From: Hyaloscypha bicolor E
Taxonomy: Eukaryota > Ascomycota > Leotiomycetes > Helotiales > Hyaloscyphaceae
NCBI RefSeq assembly: GCF_002865645.1
Contig: NW_020194684.1
Location: forward strand, 5,867,952-5,931,951
Direction of reading: 5' to 3'
Length of the DNA stretch: 64,000 bases
Made by a program: the position numbers and the translations under genes. Below the pieces are notes generated by a model. That model was not told the DNA's origin and did not search any database. It was given only the letters and a program-made list of their open reading frames with translations. This document shows, piece by piece, positions 23,086-32,480 of the stretch (position 1 is its first letter; the number at the start of each line of letters is the position of its first letter).

Positions 23086-24420
23086 ATGGGCGCGTTTCTC
23101 TCGCAAGAATCAGTTGAAGCTCAATTCTCAGGCTTGCCTGTGGAGTTGATAGGCAATATCATCTCACTGTTGCCTCCATGCGACGTCGCCAGCCTGAGGC
23201 TAATGTCCAAAGCTTTTGCCGTTATGGGCCGGCGAGGTCTCTTCAACGGCCGTCTCACTCTCCGAATATATCGCGACGATATGCGCAGACTTACGGGTAT
23301 CGGGGGTTGTCCATGGCTTGCGGCTTGTATCCAGGAAATCGAAATCTTTGTAGCGGAGGTCGACTGCCATCATTTCGACTATCAGCCCAGGGTAGAAATA
23401 GACGAAGATACTCTTGCCGAGCTGCAGTGTGTCTGGCGCTTCCTCGAAGTCAATCGCTCTGGACTCTTTTGTCTTGAGGGTCTTCTCGCTACCGCTTTTC
23501 CGAGCTTCACGCATGTGAATTCCATCGTCGTCACTTCCAGGAAGTTTCCCTTTGGCTTTATCACGCAAAGCGACTCCCTCAGGCCCGCATGGCGGCACAT
23601 CATAGAAACCGCCGAGGACCCTTCTCATCTCAACTCTCATCGTCCTAGATATAAAGAATCAACAGCTAGATTTCCAAACCTTGTGCTAGCGGCTCGAGCC
23701 TACCTGCCACCCCTCACAAAGCTGGTTTTCGACCCTTTTCCGATCGAGGCACTCATTCGGCGCAATCTCACGTCCATGGAAGGCGCGAAAACATCCATGA
23801 TGACTGAGATGATCAAACTATGCAACCGACTTCAGCATTTACAGATTGCCATCGACGGGCACAGTGACGGCAGATATTACGACGGCCCATCCATTGGTCG
23901 AGCGATGTCGAAATTTCTCGGTTCTCTTTATTACCTCCGTGCCTTGGAGCTATCATTCCCTCTGGCAAGATTCACCACACCCGGTTACATCGACCATATC
24001 TTTGGAATCTACTTGCCTTGCCTGAGAACATTCAAACTGGAAAAGATCGGTGCTCCACCAGACGTCTTGCTCTCATTCCTGATCAGACACAATGCTACAC
24101 TTAGAGAACTACGTCTCTCTAGCACGGCTCTGTGTGTCCACACGGAAGATTCGTTCAAAGATTTCATTACAGCGCTTCGAGATTCTCTCAGACTAGAGAA
24201 TTTTGAAATGTTCAATTGGGACTCGAAAGAAGAGACGCTTTACGTGGAGGAACGATGCCAAGATCCAGGCGAAATGTCCAGAAGGCTTGAGCAGTACGTA
24301 AAGGGCGAGGGGTCATGGTGTTCGGGAGCTGAATTGGCATTTTCGAACGCAAGAATTGTGCAAAACCCACTTGAAGGACACGAGACTCACGTACAAGTCA
24401 TCGAGCCGGATCAAGATTGA
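23086..24420 (+). CDS. F-box domain protein, 444 aa, single exon
   Basis: The N-terminus after MGAFLSQESVEAQFSG reads LPVELIGNIISLLPPCDVAS then LRLMSKAFAVMGRRGLF, a canonical F-box at residues about 17-55. That motif binds Skp1 in SCF ubiquitin ligases. The rest (LRALELSF, LRTFKLEKIGAPPD, LRELRLSSTAL, LENFEMF) has the leucine pattern of degenerate LRR-like repeats common in fungal F-box proteins, presumably for substrate recognition. The ATG is in good context (AACATGG), the frame has no break, and base composition is normal. It is the one clearly intact gene in the island. The substrate is unknown. The family is large and fast-evolving in fungi. Confidence 0.85.
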   Translation: MGAFLSQESVEAQFSGLPVELIGNIISLLPPCDVASLRLMSKAFAVMGRRGLFNGRLTLRIYRDDMRRLTGIGGCPWLAACIQEIEIFVAEVDCHHFDYQPRVEIDEDTLAELQCVWRFLEVNRSGLFCLEGLLATAFPSFTHVNSIVVTSRKFPFGFITQSDSLRPAWRHIIETAEDPSHLNSHRPRYKESTARFPNLVLAARAYLPPLTKLVFDPFPIEALIRRNLTSMEGAKTSMMTEMIKLCNRLQHLQIAIDGHSDGRYYDGPSIGRAMSKFLGSLYYLRALELSFPLARFTTPGYIDHIFGIYLPCLRTFKLEKIGAPPDVLLSFLIRHNATLRELRLSSTALCVHTEDSFKDFITALRDSLRLENFEMFNWDSKEETLYVEERCQDPGEMSRRLEQYVKGEGSWCSGAELAFSNARIVQNPLEGHETHVQVIEPDQD

Positions 24421-24926
24421 AGTAACCAATTGATATCAAGTCAAGATAGGAGCAACGAAATCTAGGGCACTATTATTATATCAACAAGTTGCAACGTGAT
24501 TATCTTTCCTAACACGGATTGGGGGCGTACGGCATAGTCGACCACTGGATCAACTCCTGAAGATCGACACGCGTTTCCCCAAAACTGTATGGGCCATGAA
24601 CAGTTTGCAGTGGGTGGGTGCCAAGTTGTGGCGCTTATGTTGGCGTTCTCGAGGGAATATCATTTGTCGAATTCTCAGCCGTAGCCTTGCCAACAATCTC
24701 TTCGGACTACCCTTGACTGTATTGAGCGAATCCTTCAGGGAAAAACAACAGTGGTCCGTAGGATTAAAGATTGGGCTGAGCCTCGAGGTCGTGAAGGATT
24801 TCTGTGGCTTCTTTCCGTCACAAATTTGCTTTATACCCCGCGACCCCATTCCGGAAGACTTCCTTCCTGAGTCGATGCTACTTTGTGAAACCTCAATTTT
24901 GTGCGCAGCGATAGAATCGTTTCAAG
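24421..24926. other. Intergenic / 5' flank of the protease remnant
   Basis: The plus-strand frame 24596-25042 and minus-strand frame 24550-24849 overlap the same stretch and show no family motif. They are treated as chance frames. Confidence 0.4.
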
Positions 24927-25229
24927 ATGGCCACAAAGTCGATTGTTTGGCTTCTCTCTTACAGCCTTGTTTACTTGGTCGGCTGTGGCTTAGCCGCGAA
25001 AGTCATTTCATACCCTGTCTCCAGAGCCTTACCTGGGAATGATCAGCCATTACCCCGAGGCATCTCTCAGCGCTCTAATATATTGGAGGTACTATCCAAC
25101 AATAAGTCTCGGGGCGCATACTTTGCCTCTGTTGAGGTTGGGACGCCGGCGCAGAAGCTGTCATTGATGCTAAGCACCGGAAGCAGCAGGGGTGGCCATC
25201 AAGTCAGTCGAGTTAAGCCAATCATATAA
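24927..25229 (+). pseudogene. Pepsin-like aspartic protease, truncated (A1 family)
   Basis: The ATG at 24927 starts a signal-peptide-like segment (SIVWLLSYSLVYLVGCGLAA). A propeptide-like stretch and then YFASVEVGTPAQKLSLML-STGSS follow. This is the start of the mature domain of secreted fungal aspartic proteases, where the family has V-x-x-GTP-x-Q and a catalytic D-T-G-S. The Asp position is Ser (AGC), and similarity ends right after GSS. Only about 100 of an expected ~400 residues remain, with no second catalytic motif downstream. It is a 5' gene fragment, cut near 25190, and is not expected to be active. Confidence 0.75.
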
Positions 25230-26368
25230 GCTGCACTCTCCTGCATCAGCCACTCAGTTCAGTAGAAATTTCAGGCCAGCCGTTCAGTTAGAAATAATTT
25301 AATCAGTTGCTGATAAGTTGATGTATGATTTATTATTGATTTTGGAGTGAGTTATATATAATAATTACCTCTTTTTGAGGGTTGTTAGAGTGCCCTGGAT
25401 AATTTGTTTGAGGGCGGCCGCCTCGCCAAGCCTAAATTCTAGGTCTTTGATTGGCCAATGGGATGGTTACGAGTGCCGCCTACTGCACCGCGGATGTGTC
25501 GAGACAATATTAGTAGCAATTATGGCGTCTTGTTGACTTGAGCAGCTTTCTTTTTATGGGTCGTGTTGAATGGCTTGATTTTGAGTTTGAGTTTGCGTTT
25601 TTCTTTTGGGATTTTCGAATTTTAGTTTCGTCATCGGAAAGAGCAATCGGACCGGTCATATACGATAGAAGCTCGTTCGCAGCTTTTTCTTGCTTGCATG
25701 CCTCCCTCCAAACTCGGTAAGCGAGCTGATTGGTTGTGTCGTGGAAACTGCTGAAAACACACTTGAATCCGAGTATGGTCTAACTTACCCGTAAAGATAA
25801 TCACCGTCCTTAAAGTAAGTTTTCTGGATTCTTGAGACTTCGGCGCTCAACTTAGGTAACACTCTCTCCAAAAGACAGGGCGACGTGATTTCTCAGTGAA
25901 CCACTCTTTCCTAAAACGGCTAAGCCGCAATAGTCATAACACAGCTGCAGTTACTGATTAATAAGGGTCTCTAATCAAATAATGCTTTTTGCCTGCTATA
26001 ACGTTTTATGGTATATGGATTTGCTCAAGTCTATTGAAGTGAGGGAAAGGAAGGTTAAGTACAGGTCTTTATTTACTTTGATCTACTGCATCACCTGACG
26101 CGGGGCAATCTTACCCCGCCATTGTCTTAGAATTTTGAGGGCTGAAGGAACGAGAACAACTACACTTGTGTTTCTATTTTCGTCGTTGTTCTTTGTTATC
26201 AGTAATTTGGGGTTTCTCGGATTCGATTTCTTCAAGATTTTTCATATCTGGTGTGTTGAATATCAGGGGTAAATCTCACACTATCTCCCAAGATCCGCAT
26301 GCAAACTCGATCATATCTTCCTTCTCTTCCCAGCTGAAAACTAAGCTCTACCACAGAATCGGAAAACA
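25230..26368. other. Intergenic, nothing recognised
   Basis: About 1.1 kb of mixed composition with short AT-rich patches (25300-25370). ORFs at 25538 and 26166 have no family features. No domain was seen. Confidence 0.5.
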
Positions 26369-26650
26369 GTGTCCTTCCTCAACCTCTTCGTCTCCACCGC
26401 CCTGGGCGTATCACCCGACGAACTATCCGCCGTTCGGAAAGCCGCGGAACCGAAGCAGAAACCCAAAGACTCTGTCTCTGCCTGCTCCTCATCAATCTCT
26501 CAAAGCTCTCAAACCGTGAGCTCTGCCTCAAATCCAACTTCCAGCACCACAGAACAGCAAAGGGATAAAAAGACGAAGGAAGCGGGGTCTGAGGTAGAGA
26601 CTTATAGACCAGAGGATAAAGTAGAGGAGGGGAGAAATGAGCCACTCTGA
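26369..26650 (+). CDS. Unassigned short ORF, possible last exon
   Basis: 93 codons open with a non-ATG codon, reading SFLNLFVSTALGVSPDELSAV followed by a hydrophilic S/T/K/E-rich tail ending EEGRNEPL. The frame reaches a stop just upstream at a TAA (about 26342) and an in-frame ATG is absent, so if real it is a 3' exon with its acceptor near ACCACAG|AATCGG. I do not recognise it. It may equally be a gene fragment. Confidence 0.25.
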   Translation: MSFLNLFVSTALGVSPDELSAVRKAAEPKQKPKDSVSACSSSISQSSQTVSSASNPTSSTTEQQRDKKTKEAGSEVETYRPEDKVEEGRNEPL

Positions 26651-27130
26651 CTACTTATCAAATAGGAAATCTCTCTTGAAAGGGAAAGGATTGGCATCAC
26701 ATTGTTGTTTTGGGGCCGGTCCTCGGAGCACCTACCTTCTTTTATCCTGTTTATCGATGAATATCTTATAGAAGCTGAAAGGTAATAGTAATTCTGATAA
26801 CAGAGGTGATGAGATGACAGTTAGTGCGGCGGCTAAAGTGTGCTAACATATGAACTCGTACTGGTACGTGAACTCATGCTACCGTATGAAAGAATCGAAA
26901 TTAAACCCCATATCTTGCAAATGAAACAGTCCACTCGTACCAGGCAGGGACCGTCCTACGCCACCAGTCACATAAGAGAAACTGCCCACGAGTCCTCCCA
27001 ACCAGCTTCTGTCGAAGCCTAAACTCAGCGTTGGAAGTAGTTGGCTGGGACGGGTTTGACATGATGCCAGTTCAGACACCATCGTCGTTCTTTGCGGGCT
27101 GGAAGGGATTTCCTGTAGGTTAAGGAGCAA
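26651..27130. other. Intergenic, nothing recognised
   Basis: Small opposed ORFs (26840 plus, 26879 minus) overlap each other and have no features. Confidence 0.45.
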
Positions 27131-28700
27131 CTATTCTGATAGGTGTGCCGCATTAGCCGGGATGCTGGTGGGCTCCGAGTCAGGGCAGACTGTGGAGTAC
27201 TTGGTGGTCACTGTTGTGGAGACTCTATCGAGGTCGCCGTGTTGGTGGGTCCTGGTGTGGATTGACTTGATATGTACCGTTGAGGTGTGGATGCTACTAG
27301 ACACAGTGGGAGGAGCCACATGAGCCAGAGTGGACTCCGATTCGGATTCGGTCACTTGGTAGACAGAGAAGCCTCCGCGGGAGCTTTCGGTAGCGATTGA
27401 AGTGGTGCCAGCTCGGTAAGTGTGGCTGACGGCCGGATGGGAGCATTCTGGAGAGGAGACCGCAGAGGGCGTGGCGATAGAGGCGGAGTTTGAGCAGGCG
27501 GATATGTTGACAAGAGCACTGGATGCTGGTCAGCATGAACCTTTTGCCTGGTAATATTCCTACTTACCCATTGTCCGGGTTCGGAGAAGCTGTGTTCGCG
27601 CCGGCCAAATCAGTATGGTTTACAGTATTTCCTGCTGCATTTCCCGCTGTCGGCACACATTGGGCAATACAGATGTCCAAGTGTTGCTGAGGGATAGTGA
27701 TGGCCCTCTGGAGCATAGCAGGAGCTTCGATGACCGTCGCAACTAGACCCATGCTGACGTGCCATTCGATGTGGCAGTGGAAGAGCCAAACTCCAGGGTT
27801 GTCGGCTGTGAATCTCAAGATAACATAGCTATTGCCGTTAACGCTAACGGTGTCGCGTCTCATCGGTACCGACGGGAAGGCTCTATTGTCTCCACCAAAT
27901 GATCCAGCTCCAGAGCCTGGTCTATCACATACTTGAAACTGGTGACCATGAAGATGGAATGGGTGAATTGCATCATCTAGGTTGTTCAATACAATCTCCA
28001 CTGTCTGGCCGTATTGAACGACAAGTGGATTGACTTGACCATATACAACAGGATTGTCCGCGTCTTTTCCAACTGCCAAGACACTGTAAAGAGTAGGAAC
28101 CTTTTGAGAAATGTAAGTGTCATTCATGTATGCCCTATTGAGGTTAGCTTAAGTGACTATACAATACACATGGGAGACCCTTACCGAGGGATGCCGAGGT
28201 CATCAGAACCAAAATGGAAGTCTAAGGTGATTTGCTGATCCGGGACAGGAAGCAGTTTCTGATTGTCATACGGCTGTTGGAGTTTAGTTCAAGGTTCAGA
28301 ATGAATATTCTATACATATATACATATATATATATATATTAAAATAAAATAAAAAATTGGTGCTTACCACTAAGATGAAATCATCCAACGGATCCCAATC
28401 GTCCACAACGAGTGGGACAGGCAAAATTTTCGTTTGGTCATATTCGATGTAGCCAGTGACATTCAATGGCCAACGAGACCCAGGCTGAGTGAAGTCTTTG
28501 TTAATGTCAAGAGATGTAAGGAAGGCATAATTTCCTCCATCGGTTCGCTTCGCCTCAAGAAGGAAGGTGTAGCGTTGAGCAGGTGAAACGCGAATCTGTT
28601 CAGCATGATGCTCATGTACGTGAGATGTTGACTGAAAGTCAGATTGGATCTGGAGAGCATACCACTCGATCATTGAAAGAGTTGTTTGAGTACTCTGATG
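27131..28700 (-). pseudogene. Multicopper oxidase (Fet3/laccase-like), 5'-truncated
   Basis: Exons inferred: about 28700-28368, 28273-28185, 28134-27568, 27518-27131, with phases that agree. The third exon has the copper motifs HPFHLHGH and [12 protein letters not shown], which carry type-1 and type-3 ligands in multicopper oxidases, and [17 protein letters not shown], typical of Fet3-like ferroxidases and their laccase relatives; [12 protein letters not shown] follows. Cupredoxin domains 1 and most of 2 (HWHG, HSH motifs) are absent upstream; similarity starts at TTLSMIE near 28690. The last exon codes a Ser/Thr-rich tail (ends TVCPDSEPTSIPANAAHLSE) instead of the membrane span usual in Fet3. 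The AT-rich intron 28367-28274 is normal GT-AG. Function is very unlikely without the first copper half-sites. Confidence 0.8.
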
Positions 28701-28942
28701 ATTACTCGTCTTTTCTAACAGAGATTGCTTGTTCTGATCTCTCTCAGCCTAATACCGAAGCTTCACCTGATCCTTTGGCGAGCTTCGGAGGACAAGCCGG
28801 CGGTAGTACGGCCTTCCCAAGTTCCTGTATCCTTAACCCCGATGACCCAAGCATCACATCATATACAGATTATCTTTCATCTCCTACAAGTTGGGAAGAG
28901 ATGGACCATTTTGGAGAGAATTATTTTTTAGTTAAGACATAG
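28700..28942 (+). pseudogene. Possible C-terminal fragment of a transcription factor
   Basis: The plus-strand frame, after leaving the antisense of the oxidase, reads YSDDYSSFLTEIACSD then LSSPTSWEEMDHFGENYF and stops at 28942. This acidic, Ser/Pro/aromatic-rich ending is of the kind seen at the C-termini of fungal Zn2Cys6 regulators. No DNA-binding domain is present. It begins where the oxidase similarity ends, so both may be halves of a rearrangement joint. Weak call. Confidence 0.25.
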
Positions 28943-29302
28943 GAAGCATTACATAGACTCCCGACACAGTTTTCCATGCCACAATATCCTTTGATTATCT
29001 CTCTTCAGCCTGACATACACCGTGATCACAAGAGAAGTGACAAATGCCAACGCCGGGGGCCCACTCCATTTTTTCAAGCACGAAAACTACATCATTCACC
29101 TGTCGGAATCTAGCCCAACACGAATATTCCGATGCTACAATACCAAGCAAATTCTAATTCTTCGGTCATCACAGCAGGGATCCCAACAATCCCCGTTCAC
29201 CATGCCAAGCACGGACAATTCTCATTATGATAGAAAATTCTAGAGAATGTCTCGTAATCTGCCCCTGTGCCTCGCCAAGAAAGGACTCCCTTCCTGAGTC
29301 CA
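28943..29302. other. Intergenic, nothing recognised
   Basis: Short overlapping frames only; no motif recognised. Confidence 0.45.
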
Positions 29303-30845
29303 TCAGTCGACAGTATGGTTAAGCCACATCCAAAAGAGCGTTGCCAATGCGACGAGAAAGCAGCCAACATTCCAAGCCGTCCCCCAGTCACCGTAGGCAA
29401 GCTTGGCACCAACCACTATCAGAAAAATCACCGTTATCGTCAAGGGCAAGACCACGTGCTGCGAACCAGGCATCCGGTCTTCATCGATGATTAGTGCTCG
29501 GAACTGGAGCTCCCCCAGTTTTGGGCAGTGCCATCTCTCAAGCTTCGACAAAATATCCCTATCATAATCATGGTCAGCTTCCAATCCACTCGTCACAGCC
29601 ATAATTCGGCTCAACCACTTACAAGTGGCTGTTGATGACACCTTCTACGTCGAGCAAGCCATTTACCGCAGCAATACCTGGGTCGGAGAAGGCTAGAGTT
29701 AGGAATGGTCGCATATTGAGGCGTGAGAGTTCCCTTTATGCCTGATATAACGTCCGCTCCGGGCATATTATTCCATCTAGTTTATAGGATATGCAACTGC
29801 TAAAACAGTTCACTTGGCCTGTAGACGGATTATACGGGCAAGGGAACTCCTGGGGATCGTAACTGGCAATGATCTGTTCGAGTCGTCCTTTTTCGGCGGC
29901 CAAGTCCTCGGTGGTATAAGTGCCAACAAACCTCTTATGCTTTGTTTGCTGCTTGCATTTCAACTCTCGTCCTGCGATTGAAATCTTGAGATACCTGTCA
30001 GTAACACTTACAGCCAATTTCCACCCACTTTGCATGCGACGAACCTCAACAATACCCACTTCCCTAACACCGAACAGATTTAGGCGCTTTCTCCAGCCCC
30101 CTCTGTGTGCATACCACACTCGACGAATTTCTTGCCATACAGTCACGTCGTCGGCTGAATTTGGAATTTTAACGGGAACGATATGACAGCGATTATCTTT
30201 ACCCCAGCAGAGGAAGATGGAAGATGAATCCGAATCATCCGAGCCAAGAACCGGCTCCAAGATTTCTAATAGTTCTCTCTTGCGTCTCTCATGACTTGCT
30301 TTTCGGGGGTCCAATATATTCAGTCTCCGGTTTTTGGCGGTAACCCCTGAATCTCTCCCGGCAGCCTCTGCTCTTTGATTCATGGCCCCTGTACCTTGGA
30401 TCATCTGATACGCCGGTGTATTGCGGCGACGAACACGAACATTCTGTAGAGTTGGGCCCAGAGTGTTAAGCGCGATATTTTCCATTGATAGGGAGTACTG
30501 AGTGGGCTGAGTATTAAAGAGAGGCAAGGGATGAGAGTAGTTCGGCTTCGGCATTTCTAGTTTGAAGATTGCTAGAAGCCTAGCTCCCCACATCGGATCA
30601 GGATACTCGCGCTGTTCCCATTCCCGACGACGAGGTTGGCCATGGTGCCGGAATGGTAAGATTTGTGGCTGTTGCTCTTGGTCAATGTAGATCTTGCGTG
30701 GCTGTCTCAGAATCGCCTGGGCTGGGGCGCGAATCTCGTCCATTTCGATTGGTGAGCGCAGAATGAATTCCGAGGGGGTAGAAAGGTTGAGGACAATAGG
30801 AGCTGGAAAGTAGGGTGTATTGGGTTTTAAACGGCGACAGGGCAC
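29303..30845 (-). pseudogene. Orphan two-TM protein with an in-frame stop
   Basis: The long frame 30845-29736 (first ATG at 30743) is basic and Arg-rich in the middle (RREWEQREYP, NVRVRRRNTP), with WQEIRRVWYAHRGGWRKRLN and TYTTEDLAAEKGRLEQIIASY, and stops at TAA (29736-29738). The same frame then continues RELSRLNMRPFLTLAFSD to 29623, a 64 bp intron (29622-29559; GTAAGT, GCTGAC, ATAG) and a last exon 29558-29303 with two membrane spans (LPLTITVIFLIVVGAKLAY and VGCFLVALATLFWMWLNH). Phases agree across the intron. So the stop most likely interrupts one former gene (CAA to TAA is a single C-to-T change). The alternative is two products: a soluble protein ending at 29736 and a ~115 aa membrane protein starting at the ATG at 29714. 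Family not recognised. Confidence 0.6.
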
Positions 30846-31227
30846 GTCAGGCTGGCTGATATCCGCCTCATATCCTCATTCTCTTGCATATACTCCTCAT
30901 ATCGTTTCTCGAACATTGCCTCGTCATCCGCCTCCCGCCCTTTCAAGTTGCGCGTGAGATAGCGTTGTTTTGCGATCTCTTTAGGACAGTGATGCGAGGA
31001 CTCCTGCTTGGGGATGGGTAGTGTCATTCTTGATAATGCGCCGTAGGAGATCGGCGGCCGAGATGTGTTGCACGGGAAAATTCTCTACGAGAAGGGCGCT
31101 TAGAGTACTTTTGCCGGCTCCAGGGGGACCTGTTGGAGACGACTTAGAATCTTGAGGCTCGGTATACTTAGTGGGGGAGGATAGAGAACCTACCGAGGAC
31201 GAAGATGATGGAGATTTGCGAGGGCAT
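30827..31227 (-). pseudogene. UMP-CMP/adenylate kinase, internally deleted
   Basis: Exon 1 (31227-31194) is MPSQISIIFVLG. After a 64 bp intron (31193-31130) follows GPPGAGKST, the P-loop, and HISAADLLRR, the start of the NMP-binding part, as in UMP-CMP/adenylate kinases (family: VFVLGGPGAGKGT, LSAGDLLR). The frame then stops shortly after HPQAGVLASLS. In another frame the C-terminal part is present: CPKEIAKQRYLTRN, GREADDEAMFEKRYEEYMQ, matching the lid and C-terminal helix (CP-E, R-DD, KR-E-Y). About 80 residues between these halves, including the GFPR segment, are missing. Its 3' end overlaps the 5' end of the orphan gene frame. It is non-functional. Confidence 0.7.
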
Positions 31228-31872
31228 GGTTGTTGAAGTGCTCTTACTGTACCTGAAGTGGACCGGAGTTTACACACAGTCAGGGTCCGTAATCCTCTCG
31301 TTGATGTGGGCTCGGCGGAGCTGGCATAGTTTGTTCAAAGATTGTAGATCTGAAAATTAATGTTTTGATAGACTAAAAAGTAATCTCATGTAACGAATCG
31401 TCCGATTAGAGAAGGCCTTATTGAATGAGCATTGCAGACAGACATACACTTCAAGATCTCTTTCGTATTAGTCATTCGGCCGCAACCTATCGAGAGAGTC
31501 GATCGTCTCGTCTTCGTTCGATTTGGTGCAGCAGCAGGAGGCCTCCAGCAGCAGTAGTCGTGGAGATGAGACATTGGCGTGAGCCCTACTGTGTCTACAG
31601 TATCGTGCATGATGTTCGTCCTAATGTGGAGCCATGGCAAGAATCCGATTCGTCTGCACGTGTTCGTGAGAGATGCTTGGTCTTTGAGGCGGATGCATCA
31701 GCAGTCTACGTGGCAGTTTGTTACCTTTCCCCATACATTGTGGGGTTACACAGACGAAGGAGCTCGGAACCCAGAAGCGTGCCGAGCCGCACGGGTCTCT
31801 GGGAAGCGGAGCAAGCTTTTCCATAGCTTGCGCCTGGATTACAGTCTTGCTATACTAGCTCCACACCTTAAC
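31228..31872. other. Intergenic, nothing recognised
   Basis: Plus-strand frames at 31425 and 31579 and minus frames at 31386 and 31621 overlap one another; compositionally they look like chance ORFs in GC-balanced DNA. Confidence 0.45.
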
Positions 31873-32000
31873 AAGCTCACGACTTCATAAGCTCACGACT
31901 TCATAAGCTCACGACTTCATAAGCTCACGACTTCATAAGCTCACGACTTCATAAGCTCACGACTTCATAAGCTCACGACTTCATAAGCTCACGACTTCAA
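31873..32000 (+). repeat. 16 bp minisatellite, 8 copies
   Basis: The unit AAGCTCACGACTTCAT is repeated eight times in tandem without a mismatch except the last base of the last copy. It is not RIPed although it is a repeat; units this short and arrays of this total size usually escape RIP. It lies about 170 bases upstream of the viperin remnant. Confidence 0.95.
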
Positions 32001-32172
32001 CACCTCCTACGACCAGGTGCATTAGAATGACTGAGCACACTTGAGTAGCCATGCGCACGGTACAAGCCAACACTCAACAGAGACCAGTCACTCATTGGCA
32101 GGAGATTGACGAGGTGATTCTTGATGATTGAAAACATTCCCTTTGAAATTACTACAGAAAACAACCTTCACC

Positions 32173-32480
32173 ATGCTGTCTTCACTTCTCTTCAGCAATC
32201 CAATCGTCACTAGTCTCATGGGTGCTTCCTGCATTGTCGGTTGTGCTGCCTACCTCTTATACTACCTCTATCAACTTCAGCAAATAAGCACATCCGAAAC
32301 TCCGGTGTCGGTCAACCACCACTTCTCCCGCAAATGCAACTACGAATGCGGCTTCTGCTTCCACACTGAGAAGACCTCGAGCATCCTCTCCCTAGACGAG
32401 GCTAAGCGTGGGGGAGCCCTTCCTGTATCCCATGTTCATGCGTGAACTTCTCCGCTATGGGAAAGGGGAACTGGGGTTAC
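32173..32480 (+). pseudogene. Viperin-like radical SAM protein, remnant
   Basis: The ATG at 32173 (CACCATGC) starts an N-terminal hydrophobic anchor ([20 protein letters not shown]), then [36 protein letters not shown]. The Cys55-x3-Cys59-x2-Cys62 motif binds the radical-SAM 4Fe-4S cluster; the strings flanking it are diagnostic of viperin (RSAD2), whose animal and some fungal forms convert CTP to the chain terminator ddhCTP. After DEAKR about 17 residues (the LLKEAGMEKINFSG part) are deleted. The next frame carries [20 protein letters not shown], the SAM-binding GGEP motif region, and similarity ends near 32480. Only the first quarter or third of the ~350 aa enzyme survives, so no activity is expected. 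It abuts the PD-(D/E)XK pseudogene directly. Confidence 0.8.

Noticed and set aside
24596..25042. 148-codon plus-strand ORF overlapping the protease start
   Set aside because: No family motif; overlaps the better supported protease frame and an antisense ORF of similar length.
31425..31890. Overlapping 133- and 103-codon plus-strand ORFs
   Set aside because: Two frames open over the same bases, Arg/Ser-rich composition, no motif, no splice context.
31873..32000. CRISPR-like array
   Set aside because: The 16 bp units are adjacent with no spacers; it is a minisatellite in a fungal genome.
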